Source of the DNA: a virus
Strand: one strand, 5' to 3'
IMG/VR virus record: IMGVR_UViG_3300049489_000593
Location: 1-39,178 of that record
DNA length: 39,178 bases
Every line of letters starts with the position of its first letter. Position 1 is the first letter of the stretch. Position numbers and translations under genes: made by a program. Shown in pieces: positions 27,251 to 35,154 of this stretch. The notes under the pieces were generated by a model that worked only from the letters and a program-made list of their open reading frames with translations, was not told where the DNA came from and made no database searches.

Positions 27251-27661
27251 TTACGCCGCGTGGAGGAACACGCGGACACTGAACACGTACCGGTTGGTCG
27301 GCACGTTGCTGGGGTCCGGCATCCACGTCAGACCCATGATCTGCGTGATGCCGGTGACGTACGCGTTGCCGCTTGAGACGGTGACGCTTGCGCCGGTCTC
27401 GCCCTGCTCGAGCAAGGCGGCGCGAACCTGCGATGCGAGCAGACGTGCCTCGCTCTTGCTGGTGCCGTAGACGTCGATCTGAATGTCCGCGGCGTCGAGA
27501 CGCATGCGCGTCACGGGGACGCCGCCGTACCGGCGCACCAGCACGAGCGGGTACTCCGGTCGCTTGGGAATGCTGCTGTACACGCGCGACCCAGAGACGT
27601 TGTCACGGATCAACTTGCCCGTGACCGCCTCCGCGTCGGGCATCACGTCGAACGCCGTCAC
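27251..27661 (-). CDS. Tail terminator-like protein (136 aa)
   Basis: GTG 27661 overlaps the preceding stop. The alternation of strands (RPEYPLVLVRRYGG, ADIQIDVYGTSKSEARLLAS, VTGITQIMGLTWMPDP, RYVFSVRVFL) with one helix is typical of tail terminator / HK97 gp10-neighbour neck proteins. Its place just before the tube gene supports a role in closing the tube at the head end. Confidence 0.78.
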   Translation of the reverse strand: MTAFDVMPDAEAVTGKLIRDNVSGSRVYSSIPKRPEYPLVLVRRYGGVPVTRMRLDAADIQIDVYGTSKSEARLLASQVRAALLEQGETGASVTVSSGNAYVTGITQIMGLTWMPDPSNVPTNRYVFSVRVFLHAA

Positions 27662-28008
27662 GCTGAACCTCCGCTGTCCTCAAGCTTGAAGCCCGCCCGC
27701 TCAAGGCCGCGCCGCATGGGCGCACCGAACGGGTACTCGCTGGTGCCGAACTCGATGAAGTTCGCGCGCTTGTCCTCGGTGTAGACGCGGCCTGTCGCCT
27801 TGCCGTCCGGACCGATGCCCGCTTCCGACTGCCACGAGTCACGGTACGCGCCGGTGTCGACTGGCGCAGTCGAGCGCACGCCCTCAAGCGCCTTCTCCGC
27901 CATGTCGCCCATGTCGTCAATGAGGAAGGTGGCGCGCTGGAGCTGCTCCTCAAACATCGGGTTGGGGACAAAGTGCGACCCGGTGCCCGTCGTCTTCTTT
28001 GCTACCAT
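27658..28008 (-). CDS. HK97 gp10-like neck/tail protein (116 aa)
   Basis: The signature APVDTGAYRDSW followed by NFIEFGTSEYPFGAPMRRGL is that of the HK97-gp10-like family. These proteins sit at the head-tail junction and help tail completion. ATG 28008 overlaps the stop of the next upstream gene (TGATG) and has GGAGGGCTG before it. Confidence 0.87.
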   Translation of the reverse strand: MVAKKTTGTGSHFVPNPMFEEQLQRATFLIDDMGDMAEKALEGVRSTAPVDTGAYRDSWQSEAGIGPDGKATGRVYTEDKRANFIEFGTSEYPFGAPMRRGLERAGFKLEDSGGSA

Positions 28009-28367
28009 CAGCCCTCCACCGCCTCAAGCGTCGCTGAGATGTGGGACGCGCCGCCGCCTGCGCGCACCCACAGTCGCGGGGCGCCAATCACGCGGCACGT
28101 CAGTTCGCTGTCGTCAGGCAGCGGCACAATCACGCGGCAGCGGTTGTCGATGCTCGCCTCAGGCGGGAGCAGCAACTCGAAGACGCGCATGACCGTCTCG
28201 CGGTCCACCTCATCCTCGCCGCTGCCGGTCTCGTTGACCAGCGCAGCAGACTCGACGCCCACCCAGGCGGTGTCGACTGTGTCGTCTTCGTCGCCGTACT
28301 CGTTGGTGTCGAGCGTGTCAGCGGGAGTCTGGATGACGACGGTCTGCTTGAACCGGCGCCTGCTCAC
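28008..28367 (-). CDS. Head closure (stopper) protein (119 aa)
   Basis: Mostly beta protein beginning RRRFKQTVVIQTPADTLDTN, with AWVGVESAALVNE and CRVIGAPRLWVRAGG, as in SPP1 gp16-type head-tail joining proteins. It lies between adaptor and gp10-like genes, the usual place. GTG start overlaps the preceding stop (GTGA). Confidence 0.75.
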   Translation of the reverse strand: MSRRRFKQTVVIQTPADTLDTNEYGDEDDTVDTAWVGVESAALVNETGSGEDEVDRETVMRVFELLLPPEASIDNRCRVIVPLPDDSELTCRVIGAPRLWVRAGGGASHISATLEAVEG

Positions 28368-28927
28368 GACGACCGCCGCAGGTGATGCAGCGCGTGCTTC
28401 TCGTCAGGTGTCAGCTGACCTGCACCCTTGACCCACGTGGTTGACACGCCGCCAAGCGACTCGTTCTCCACCATGCCGACCTCGTAGACGCGGGCCGCAA
28501 CCTGCAGCGCGACGAGGCGTGCGCTTGCGTCGACGGTCGCGCTGCCGTGCGTGTAGGTGATCTTGATGTTCTGCGCGCTGGCAGGGAACACGTACCCGTC
28601 GATGCGCGTGACGATGCCGGTCTCGCCGTCCCACACGTAGTCAGTGTTCTCGACCAGCGTCTCAGGCGCGGTATCGGTGCGGTCGGTGTAGACCACGAGC
28701 GATGCGATGTCAGAGACGGGGAAGCGCGGCAGGCGGATGCGCGCGGCGCCATTGCCGTCGAGCCAGACGTCGGTGTCGGTCGCCTGGTCAAGTGGCTGCG
28801 CGCAGAAGTTGCGAACTGCCTGGCACCCTGAGTCCAGCGCGATGAGCGCCAAGTCAGAGTCAAGCGACGCCTCGCCGATCTTGGTGTAAGCGGCAAGGTC
28901 TGCGCTGCTGATGAAGGGTACGCTCAT
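28364..28927 (-). CDS. Head-tail connector (adaptor) protein (187 aa)
   Basis: SADLAAYTKIGEASLDSDLALI and CQAVRNFCAQPLDQ resemble the helical core of HK97 gp6 / SPP1 gp15-like adaptors that bind under the portal; a beta domain follows (AARIRLPRFPVSDIASLVVY, NIKITYTHG). ATG 28927 is chosen since it makes an ATGA overlap with the Trp-rich gene; ATG 28933 is an alternative. Confidence 0.82.
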   Translation of the reverse strand: MSVPFISSADLAAYTKIGEASLDSDLALIALDSGCQAVRNFCAQPLDQATDTDVWLDGNGAARIRLPRFPVSDIASLVVYTDRTDTAPETLVENTDYVWDGETGIVTRIDGYVFPASAQNIKITYTHGSATVDASARLVALQVAARVYEVGMVENESLGGVSTTWVKGAGQLTPDEKHALHHLRRSS

Positions 28928-29238
28928 GTCCATCCGTTCCCGGAGCTTTGGCCCCACGCGTTGCCGTCTTGGCCTTGCCAGTTGTCTTGGTGCTGGGACG
29001 CCCAGTCTTCAGCGCGAGTCAGCACCCACGTGCCGTCAGGGTCTTGCGTCCAGCAATCGCCGCTTGAGTTGACCCAAGCGCCGTCTTCACGCTGCAGCCA
29101 CGTCTGATCTACGCCGCTTGCCCATGGCGTGTCGCTTGTCTGCGGCCACTCGGTAGGCGGCGCAACGTCGGTCGTCCCAGGTCGCGGGAAGAACCGATCG
29201 GCCCAGTACTTCGGGCTGAAGTACTTGGAGACGAACAC
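28924..29238 (-). CDS. Trp-rich small virion-region protein (104 aa)
   Basis: The N-terminus FVSKYFSPKYWADRFFP is shared in style with small actinophage proteins encoded beside connectors. The rest is a Trp-rich repeat with about ten tryptophans spaced 8-12 residues apart (EWPQTSD, TPWAS, TWLQREDGAWVN, CWTQDPDGTWVL, NWQGQDGNAWGQ). GTG start with GAGGT before it. A beta-repeat sticky protein or surface decoration is possible. No firm function. Confidence 0.65.
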   Translation of the reverse strand: MFVSKYFSPKYWADRFFPRPGTTDVAPPTEWPQTSDTPWASGVDQTWLQREDGAWVNSSGDCWTQDPDGTWVLTRAEDWASQHQDNWQGQDGNAWGQSSGNGWT

Positions 29239-29246
29239 GCGCGACC

Positions 29247-30050
29247 TCAGTCCATGTCGAGGACGATGTTCGTCCGGTTACCGTCTTCGTCCACAGTTGC
29301 AATGATCCGGTCAGCGTCGTCCGCGTGCGCGCTGCGGAATGTGATGGTCGTCGTCTCGGCGCCCGACACCTTGCCGGCGGTAGCAGCGGCAATGATGCGC
29401 AGCGCCTGGCGCAGCGTCATTCCCGACTCGATCGACTCGTCCATCACCTCAGCAGCGACCTCGCTCGCAGTCGGGAAGTCTTGCTGCTCGGCCACAGTCA
29501 GCGTCGCCGCAAGCGTACCCGTTGCGCGCATGGTCGCCGTTGCAGCGCCGTCGCCTTCAAGCTCAGCGGCCACGTTGGCAAGCGCGCCAAGCGCACCACT
29601 CAGGTTGCCGCTTGCGGTCAGGTTGGCGGCAAGCGCCAGTTGCGCCGACGCAGAAGCGGACAGCGCGCTTGACCCAGAAAGCGTAGCGATGATCGACGCG
29701 ATGACCGACGCGTCTACCGTGACGGTTGCGCCCGCTGTCAGTGCAGCGACAATCGCCTTACCGCCCGCCATCGAACCCGACACTGTTGCCGTGCCTGTGA
29801 TTGTGCGCGATCCGATGCCGCCTGAGCGTATCGGTCGGTACAGCGACGCCGGCGTTCCGTCGTAACCGTAAGGCACCCCGCTCTTGCCGTCGTTCCAGCC
29901 CGCTTCGCCAAAGAACCTATTCTGCCAGCGGGCACCGTACCACCACTTGCACGACTGTTCCATGTTGCCGTTTGTCGTGGAGTAACGACCGGATGCGCTG
30001 ACAGTTCCGCGAAAAGCCGCGGCTTCAACAAAGTGGCCATACAGCAGCAT
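29247..30050 (-). CDS. Ala-rich virion protein (267 aa)
   Basis: ATG 30050 follows GGAGCTGAGC. N-terminal ~80 residues are aromatic and Gly-rich (CKWWYGARWQNRFFGEAGW), the centre is a long Ala/Ser/Thr/Val low-complexity segment of likely beta or helix repeats (about 100-220), and the C-terminus (ASEVAAEVMDESIESGMTLR, RIIATVDEDGNRTNIVLD) matches a conserved C-terminal block I recall from siphophage structural proteins next to the capsid. Probably a fibre-like or decoration protein on head or neck. Confidence 0.65.
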   Translation of the reverse strand: MLLYGHFVEAAAFRGTVSASGRYSTTNGNMEQSCKWWYGARWQNRFFGEAGWNDGKSGVPYGYDGTPASLYRPIRSGGIGSRTITGTATVSGSMAGGKAIVAALTAGATVTVDASVIASIIATLSGSSALSASASAQLALAANLTASGNLSGALGALANVAAELEGDGAATATMRATGTLAATLTVAEQQDFPTASEVAAEVMDESIESGMTLRQALRIIAAATAGKVSGAETTTITFRSAHADDADRIIATVDEDGNRTNIVLDMD

Positions 30051-30052
30051 GC

Positions 30053-30943
30053 TCAGCTCCACGCAGCTTCGAGCGAACCCCAGAAGTTGGAGGACGCCGC
30101 AACTGCTGCCCCAGCGTAGAGCAGCGGAACAATGCACGCGCCGTCCTGCACGCGAGGTAGCGACGGCAACTGGTTCATCAAGTCGCGTTCGCTCATCACG
30201 TTGTTGGCAAACAGTGGCACGGTTGCAAGCGGGCGGCAGATCACAAGGCGCGCGGTTGACGCGGACCCGGACGCGGCGCTCAGCTTGAAGTAGTTGTAGC
30301 GTCGGACGCCGTAGTCACCGGCGGCAAGCGGGAGGAACGGGCCAAAGTTGTTGGCCGAAGTTCCTGAGTGAGAGATGTGCGGCGTGATTGCCGACGCGGT
30401 AAACGAGACGGTACCGGGGTGGACAGCGGTGTTGTTGTCCTGGTCCACGTACTCGGTGCCCGTGCCTGCGCCGCTGTCCAGGTTGTGCGCTGTGCTGCCT
30501 ACGGTTGACGCCACAGTGACAAACGATCGCAAGCCCGCACCAGTTGTGTAGCGCGTTAGCGTGTTGGTATTGGTCAGTGTCTGCCGCGTCGAGACGTTCA
30601 TGTCGATGCCCGGGTAGTACAGGCACATGTCCACGAACATCAGGATGGCGGGCACACCAGTACCCGCCGACGTGATCGCCGCCGCGTTGATGAGGTGCTT
30701 GGTGTCAGGTGTCACGTTTCCGCCGTGGTACATGCCGAACCCTGACGACTCGTCTGGCACCTGCGCGGCGAGCGCGGTTCCTGAGTACGTGTTGGCAGGC
30801 GGGTTGCCAGCAAGCGTGCTCAAGTCGTACCAACGACCTGCGGTGTATGCCGCCGCACCGGTGATCTTGTTCCAGTCGTACCGGTTGATCTTGCCGTTGG
30901 TGGACACTTCGTTGATGAAGTCGTCCATCGAAGTGAAGCCCAT
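30053..30943 (-). CDS. Virion protein, paralog of the next upstream gene (296 aa)
   Basis: ATG 30943 has AGGAGTT upstream; the frame is open farther but uninformative. It opens MGFTSMDDFINEVSTNGKIN, contains LMFVDMCLYYPG and LTRYTTGAGLRSFVTV, and ends with RLVICRPLATVP ... LPSLPRVQDGACIVPLLYAG. The neighbouring product (30946-31785) has matching blocks in the same order, so the two arose by tandem duplication. Such proteins are encoded between capsid and connectors in several siphophages and are probably structural. Function not known. Confidence 0.72.
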   Translation of the reverse strand: MGFTSMDDFINEVSTNGKINRYDWNKITGAAAYTAGRWYDLSTLAGNPPANTYSGTALAAQVPDESSGFGMYHGGNVTPDTKHLINAAAITSAGTGVPAILMFVDMCLYYPGIDMNVSTRQTLTNTNTLTRYTTGAGLRSFVTVASTVGSTAHNLDSGAGTGTEYVDQDNNTAVHPGTVSFTASAITPHISHSGTSANNFGPFLPLAAGDYGVRRYNYFKLSAASGSASTARLVICRPLATVPLFANNVMSERDLMNQLPSLPRVQDGACIVPLLYAGAAVAASSNFWGSLEAAWS

Positions 30944-30945
30944 TG

Positions 30946-31785
30946 TCAACTCCTGATTGTGGTGATGTAGCCCGACGAGATGCGGCCTGCAGTTACAGAA
31001 CCGTTCGGCAGGCGAAGCAACGACAAGTACGCGCCTTGCTCTATCTTTGGTAGACGAGGATAGTGCGGCGTTTCTGACCCGACGCCGCTCTGCGCTTGCA
31101 GCCAGGATGCGATGGGTCGAACCAGAACAATCGCCGCAAGCCCGTCTGCCACAGACGAAACAGTAACAGACTCGATTGAGCGAATGCCACTGTCTCCGGA
31201 CTGAAGCGGAATCCAAGGCGTGAAGCGCGTTGCGGTACCGTCAGTAGACGTCATCACTTGGCCCGACGCTGTAGGCGTTGTGGTTCGGTGAGGTTGAGAC
31301 GTCCTGCCGGACACACCGTCTTGATTTGTGTACGACATGGTGAACAAGCAAGTAGTCGACGCCACAGACTGCGCAACCATGTACGCGCGAAGTCCCGCGC
31401 CAGTTTGGTAGCGCGGCAGCGTGATGTCGTTGACCATCTCCTGCACGTCAGTAGTGCCGGTCTCGATGAACGGGTAGTACATCACAACGTCATTCAAGAA
31501 CATTGTGATTGGTCCTTCACCTGTTCCTGAAGCTGTGAAGTGGCCAGTCTCAAGCAAGTGCTCGCTGAAGTTTCCACCGTCCGCGCCCCAGTGCCTGATG
31601 CCTCGGTTGGCGTCAAGCGTTGCCGCCTCAAGCGGCGCAGACGCGTAGTAGTTCGGCGGCGGGAACCCTGGTAGCATGCTGTCGTCGTACATCTGACTGG
31701 CAACACCGGCAGTCATGGTCTTGCGCCACGTTGACCAGTGCAGCTTTGCAGGGTCGATGTCACCGTGACTGGTGAACCCGGCCAT
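30946..31785 (-). CDS. Virion protein, paralog of 30053-30943 (279 aa)
   Basis: Opens MAGFTSHGDIDPAKLHWSTW; has FLNDVVMYYPFIETG, LPRYQTGAGLRAYMVAQS and, near the end, IVLVRPIASW ... YPRLPKIEQGAYLSLLRLPNG, aligned one-to-one with blocks of the downstream paralog. The divergence is moderate, with conserved Gly/Tyr/Pro and variable loops between, as for surface-exposed capsid-associated proteins. GAGGAGTAAGC precedes ATG 31785. Two bases separate the genes. Confidence 0.72.
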   Translation of the reverse strand: MAGFTSHGDIDPAKLHWSTWRKTMTAGVASQMYDDSMLPGFPPPNYYASAPLEAATLDANRGIRHWGADGGNFSEHLLETGHFTASGTGEGPITMFLNDVVMYYPFIETGTTDVQEMVNDITLPRYQTGAGLRAYMVAQSVASTTCLFTMSYTNQDGVSGRTSQPHRTTTPTASGQVMTSTDGTATRFTPWIPLQSGDSGIRSIESVTVSSVADGLAAIVLVRPIASWLQAQSGVGSETPHYPRLPKIEQGAYLSLLRLPNGSVTAGRISSGYITTIRS

Positions 31786-31787
31786 GC

Positions 31788-32198
31788 TTACTCCTCAGTG
31801 ACGGTCAACTGGTTCGGCGCGATCTGCGGCTGAATGCCGGATGACACGTTGAGCGTGGCGGACAGCGCGCCCTTGTAGAGGATCTGCCCGGCGCCTGACG
31901 CTGCAGTGCCGATGCTGATGTGCGTGATGGCCTCACTACCTGACGTGCACTGCGGGAACTGGATCAAGTCATCGTTGCTTGCCGTGCTACCGCTGACGTC
32001 CCAACCGGCAGAAGAACGCGCAACTGCCTGCCGAGAGTAGCTTCCGTAGGCACATTCGCTTGTGGTCTGCAATCCGCCTTCGCCTGGGTCCGCGGTGTGC
32101 AGCGCCAAGTACAGGTCGGTGTTGGCATCCCACGAGTACTCGGTTGCCTGGAACGTCTTGAGAATGACGTCGTTCTCGAACGTGTTGCCCTTGCTCAT
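31788..32198 (-). CDS. Phage structural protein of the short tail-fibre-like type (136 aa)
   Basis: The sequence pattern TDLYLALHTADPGEGGLQT ... CAYGSYSRQAVARSSAGWDV ... IQFPQCTSGSEAITHISIGT ... GQILYKGALSATLNVSSGI is a widely shared small phage protein family that I recall from head-proximal regions of siphophages. It is predicted to be all-beta and to assemble on the virion. The exact position (head fibre or neck) is not resolved. Ribosome binding site weak; the start is probably coupled to the gene upstream. Confidence 0.72.
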   Translation of the reverse strand: MSKGNTFENDVILKTFQATEYSWDANTDLYLALHTADPGEGGLQTTSECAYGSYSRQAVARSSAGWDVSGSTASNDDLIQFPQCTSGSEAITHISIGTAASGAGQILYKGALSATLNVSSGIQPQIAPNQLTVTEE

Positions 32199-32199
32199 G

Positions 32200-32469
32200 T
32201 CACGCCACCGCCGATACTGTCACGACCGGCGTGCCCGCCGAGATGCACTTGACGACGCCGCCGTGCGGCATCCTGAACCGCTTGAACCCAGGTCCAACGA
32301 CCGGGTAGTTCTCGTCTGCCGCCGCAACCGGGTCCACGCCGTCGAGTCGCACGTAGACGACCGCGCTCGTGTGGACAGTGACGTCGACATGTGACGCTGA
32401 CACGTCGGTCAGCGTGAACGTCGACACCGTGCTGGCGACCAGCGTGTTGGTGTCTGCCTTCGCAGCCAT
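32200..32469 (-). CDS. Small beta protein, head-region (89 aa)
   Basis: AAGGAGCAAGC precedes ATG 32469. Strand-rich, Val/Thr-rich sequence (TFTLTDVSASHVDVTVHTSA, YVRLDGVDPV, VVKCISAGTPVVTVSAVA) with VVGPGFKRFRMPHGG. Placed behind the capsid with other small beta proteins, so a decoration or cement role is plausible but unproven. Confidence 0.62.
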   Translation of the reverse strand: MAAKADTNTLVASTVSTFTLTDVSASHVDVTVHTSAVVYVRLDGVDPVAAADENYPVVGPGFKRFRMPHGGVVKCISAGTPVVTVSAVA

Positions 32470-32559
32470 GCTTGCTCCTTGGAAGTTGGGGAGAGGTCAA
32501 GCGACCTGCCCCGCGCACAACGACTTGGAATCGCTGTGCGCGAGACGGAACGCTTGGGC

Positions 32560-32940
32560 TCAGGTCTCGATCCAGACGTCGACGACAGCAGCGCCGGTCA
32601 AGGCATCGGACTGCGCGACAGAGAGGTAGAGACCAGTGCCGAACGGCCATCCACCCGAAGACGAGTCGGTTGCGGCGAGGGCAGCGTTGGCCTCGTCCAC
32701 ACCCGGCATACCAACGGGCTTGGCCGCGATGTCGGTGACACTGTTCGAGTTGGTGAACAGCGTGTTGCCCGACGCCGAGTCGGCCTTGATCGTCAGGTCA
32801 GTCGTGACCGGCGCCGATGCGTGGTAGTCCACGGCGATGGCGCGGACGAAGCCCGGGCGACCGAGGGTCAGGGTTGCGGTGGCGGTGGCCGAACCGGCGG
32901 AACCGGTCGTGGTCAGCGTCACGCGGTGCTTGCGGATCAT
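32560..32940 (-). CDS. Small beta protein after capsid, possible decoration protein (126 aa)
   Basis: ATG 32940 follows AGGAGACACGC; the longer frame to 32982 is not needed. It begins MIRKHRVTLTTTGSAGSATA and shows repeated Ser/Thr/Ala-rich strands (ATATATLTLGRPGFVRAIAV, VTTDLTIKADSASGNTLF) ending VDVWIET. This pattern is seen in small virion-surface proteins encoded directly after the major capsid gene. Possible capsid decoration protein. Confidence 0.65.
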   Translation of the reverse strand: MIRKHRVTLTTTGSAGSATATATLTLGRPGFVRAIAVDYHASAPVTTDLTIKADSASGNTLFTNSNSVTDIAAKPVGMPGVDEANAALAATDSSSGGWPFGTGLYLSVAQSDALTGAAVVDVWIET

Positions 32941-33007
32941 GCGTGTCTCCTGTTCGTGGTGACGAGCGCGAAGCTCGCGCACACGTCGGTGGGAAGGTAG
33001 GTGGTAC

Positions 33008-33055
33008 GGCGGGGCGTGTGACCCGTGCGGGTAAGCCAGTCACGCCCGCCCCGCC
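33008..33055. other. GC-rich hairpin after the major capsid gene
   Basis: GGCGGGGCG (33008-33016) pairs with CGCCCCGCC (33047-33055), and an inner GTGAC/GTCAC stem forms across an internal loop. It begins 10 bases past the capsid stop in the leftward direction. No T-run follows. It may stabilise the capsid mRNA 3' end or reduce read-through. The outer stem has the same bases as the hairpin at 8000-8042. Confidence 0.5.
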
Positions 33056-33064
33056 GCATCACGC

Positions 33065-34210
33065 TTATGACAGCGTCAACTCGCAGAAGGCAAGCGGCGC
33101 AGGCACACCGAGAGCGAGACGCTCTTCGATGAGCACGGCGATCTTGTTCTTCTTGAAGTAGTCGCTGTGGCTGTCGCTCGTGCGGACGACGGTGCCGCCG
33201 TTGCGCGCGATGAACGCGCCCTGGCGGAACGCGCCGACGAGGACGGTGCCAGCGGTGATCTGCGTGCTGAGCACGACAGGGCGACCCCACAGGGTCGGGC
33301 CAACCGCAGCAGCGAACGGGCCAGCACCGATGTACCGGTCGTTCTGGTCCTTGCTCAGGGCGAGGGGCTGCCAGTCGGTCGGGTTCATCACGAAGGCGTC
33401 AGCCTGGTACCCGCCGGCGGTGAAGCACTTGTCCATCGCCTTGTAGGCAGCGTCTGCCAGCGTGTCGGTGCCCTGCGCCTGGGTGCTCGTGGTGCGAGCG
33501 AGGAAGCCGAGCAGCGACGGGTTCGTGCCCGTGCCGTCGATCAACTCGTTCTCCACGACCTGGCGCAGACGGTACCGCATGCGCTGGTCGACAAAGCCCG
33601 CCATGAACGGCGCGTCTTCCAGCGTCTGACGGGTGATGGCCGCCATACCGGCGATGACCTCGACCTCGTCCGTGACCTGCGCGCCGGCAAGGGTGAAGTT
33701 CCCCTTCTCAGCGCCCTCGAGCGCACCAGCGATGGTGTCGGTCTCGGAGGTCTCGGTGTAGTAGGTCACGGCGGTGGCGCCGGTCGCGATGCTCGGGATC
33801 AGGTCCTCGACGCCCAGCGGGTACTGGGAGAGGGGCTCGATCTGGTTGACGCGCTGCGGCACAACCAGGTTCGGGAGCGCCGTGGTCAGGTCGACCGCGG
33901 TTGGCTCAGCCTTGAACTCGAACGACTCCGACGTGCCACGGAACCCGTTCTTCTGCGCGGCCTTGAACTGCTCGGACTCGGCGAAGGCCTGTCCCAGCGT
34001 CTTGCCGGCGTACCCCTGCGAGGAGGGCGTCAGGTCGTCTCCAAGGGCGGCGCGCAGTTCGCGCTCTTCCTTGATGGACTTCCGCATGCCCTCGATCGCC
34101 TCGACGCGACCGGCCAAGTCTGCCCGCTCTTCGTCGCTGAGGTTCTTGCGGCGCGAGATGTCCCGCGCTTCCTTCAGTGCAGCCTCAAGCTGCAGTTCCT
34201 TCGGGGTCAC
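33065..34210 (-). CDS. Major capsid protein, HK97 fold (381 aa)
   Basis: The first ~100 residues are a charged helical delta/scaffold-like domain (LEAALKEARDISRRKNLSDE ... RKSIKEERELRAALGDDL), removed by protease in HK97 relatives. The mature part has LPNLVVPQRVNQIEPLSQYP, GAEKGNFTLAGAQVTDEVEV, the E-loop/backbone helix RMRYRLRQVVENELIDGTGT, and WGRPVVLSTQITAGTVLVGA with a C-terminal AVLIEERLALGVP, all typical of HK97-type capsids. GTG 34210 is the start, with AAAGGAG upstream. This forms the icosahedral shell. Confidence 0.95.
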   Translation of the reverse strand: MTPKELQLEAALKEARDISRRKNLSDEERADLAGRVEAIEGMRKSIKEERELRAALGDDLTPSSQGYAGKTLGQAFAESEQFKAAQKNGFRGTSESFEFKAEPTAVDLTTALPNLVVPQRVNQIEPLSQYPLGVEDLIPSIATGATAVTYYTETSETDTIAGALEGAEKGNFTLAGAQVTDEVEVIAGMAAITRQTLEDAPFMAGFVDQRMRYRLRQVVENELIDGTGTNPSLLGFLARTTSTQAQGTDTLADAAYKAMDKCFTAGGYQADAFVMNPTDWQPLALSKDQNDRYIGAGPFAAAVGPTLWGRPVVLSTQITAGTVLVGAFRQGAFIARNGGTVVRTSDSHSDYFKKNKIAVLIEERLALGVPAPLAFCELTLS

Positions 34211-34272
34211 GAGTGTGACTCCTTTCCTTGTTGCTGACTTCGTCGTCTGAACACCAAGCGGGCTTGGTCCGG

Positions 34273-35154
34273 TCAGCCTTCGTCGTCAGAGTCTTCGGCG
34301 AGGACGGCGTCGATGCGCAGCTCATCCTCAATGGCGGCAAGGCGCGCGTCAAGCGCCTCGAGTGTGATGGGGTCAGGCTCGTCGGTCTCGTCCTTCTCGT
34401 CGACCTCGTCAACCTCGCTGGTGCCGTCTGGCTCCTGCTCGAGTTCGGCGTCGGACTCGTCAGTCACCTCGACCTCGGCGTCAGCGTCGACCGCAACGTC
34501 CTTGGTGTCGGCGTCGGCGTCCTTCTCCTCGGGGGCGTCGAGCGCGCTGAGCACGTTCTGGATCGCCTTGCGCCCGAGGTCTAGCGCGTCCAGTGCCTCG
34601 CGCAGCCCGGTCTCGTTCTTGGCGCTGAGCACGCGGCCCGCCTTGAGCGCCGACTCCATCGCCTTCGCGGCGACCAGACGCGTCTCGCTGTTCGCGCCCT
34701 TGAGCGTCGGCCCCGCTTCGATGAGCGTCAGGTCCAGCAGTTCGTTCGCGCCGTCCGCTGCCTTCTGCTCGTCGAGCACGTCATAGGCAAACGAGAACTC
34801 GCGCACCAGTCGCTTCTCCATGAGGCGGAACGCCTGGTCCGCAACTGGGTTGCCCTCGTTGATGTGAACCTTGCCAGTCAGTTCAAGGCCCTCGTCGGTC
34901 TCGACCGCCTTGCTCGCGTCCCACTCGCCGATGTGCGACATGGGGTTGGACCAGTCGTGCGACCAGATCATGGGGATAGGGTCGCCGCTGTCCTTGTAGT
35001 CCTGCAGCGCCTTGGAGAACGCACCCTTGACGACGCGGTCACCGACCAGGTCAACGTTGCCGAAGACGCTCACGATCGCTGTGACCTCACCGGTTGGTGC
35101 GCCGTCGGCGTCCTTGAGCATCTTGACTCGGGTCTTGAACTGCTTGGTGTGCAT
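34273..35154 (-). CDS. Prohead maturation protease with acidic C-terminal domain (293 aa)
   Basis: HK97 gp4-type serine protease: VKGAFSKALQDYKDSGDPIP, MIWSHDWSNPMSHIG (catalytic His), and VREFSFAYDV (catalytic Ser). About residues 1-190 are the protease. Then follows a helical part and a strongly acidic segment (AVDADAEVEVTDESDAELEQ ... DEVDEKDETDEPDP), which could act as a scaffold during prohead assembly and be autocleaved. ATG 35154 overlaps the portal stop (TGATG); GGGAGAGCGTG precedes it. Confidence 0.92.
   Translation of the reverse strand: MHTKQFKTRVKMLKDADGAPTGEVTAIVSVFGNVDLVGDRVVKGAFSKALQDYKDSGDPIPMIWSHDWSNPMSHIGEWDASKAVETDEGLELTGKVHINEGNPVADQAFRLMEKRLVREFSFAYDVLDEQKAADGANELLDLTLIEAGPTLKGANSETRLVAAKAMESALKAGRVLSAKNETGLREALDALDLGRKAIQNVLSALDAPEEKDADADTKDVAVDADAEVEVTDESDAELEQEPDGTSEVDEVDEKDETDEPDPITLEALDARLAAIEDELRIDAVLAEDSDDEG

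Noticed and set aside
33167-34237. 356-codon rightward ORF opposite the capsid gene
   Set aside because: Antisense to a firmly identified major capsid protein; no ribosome binding site and no family features.
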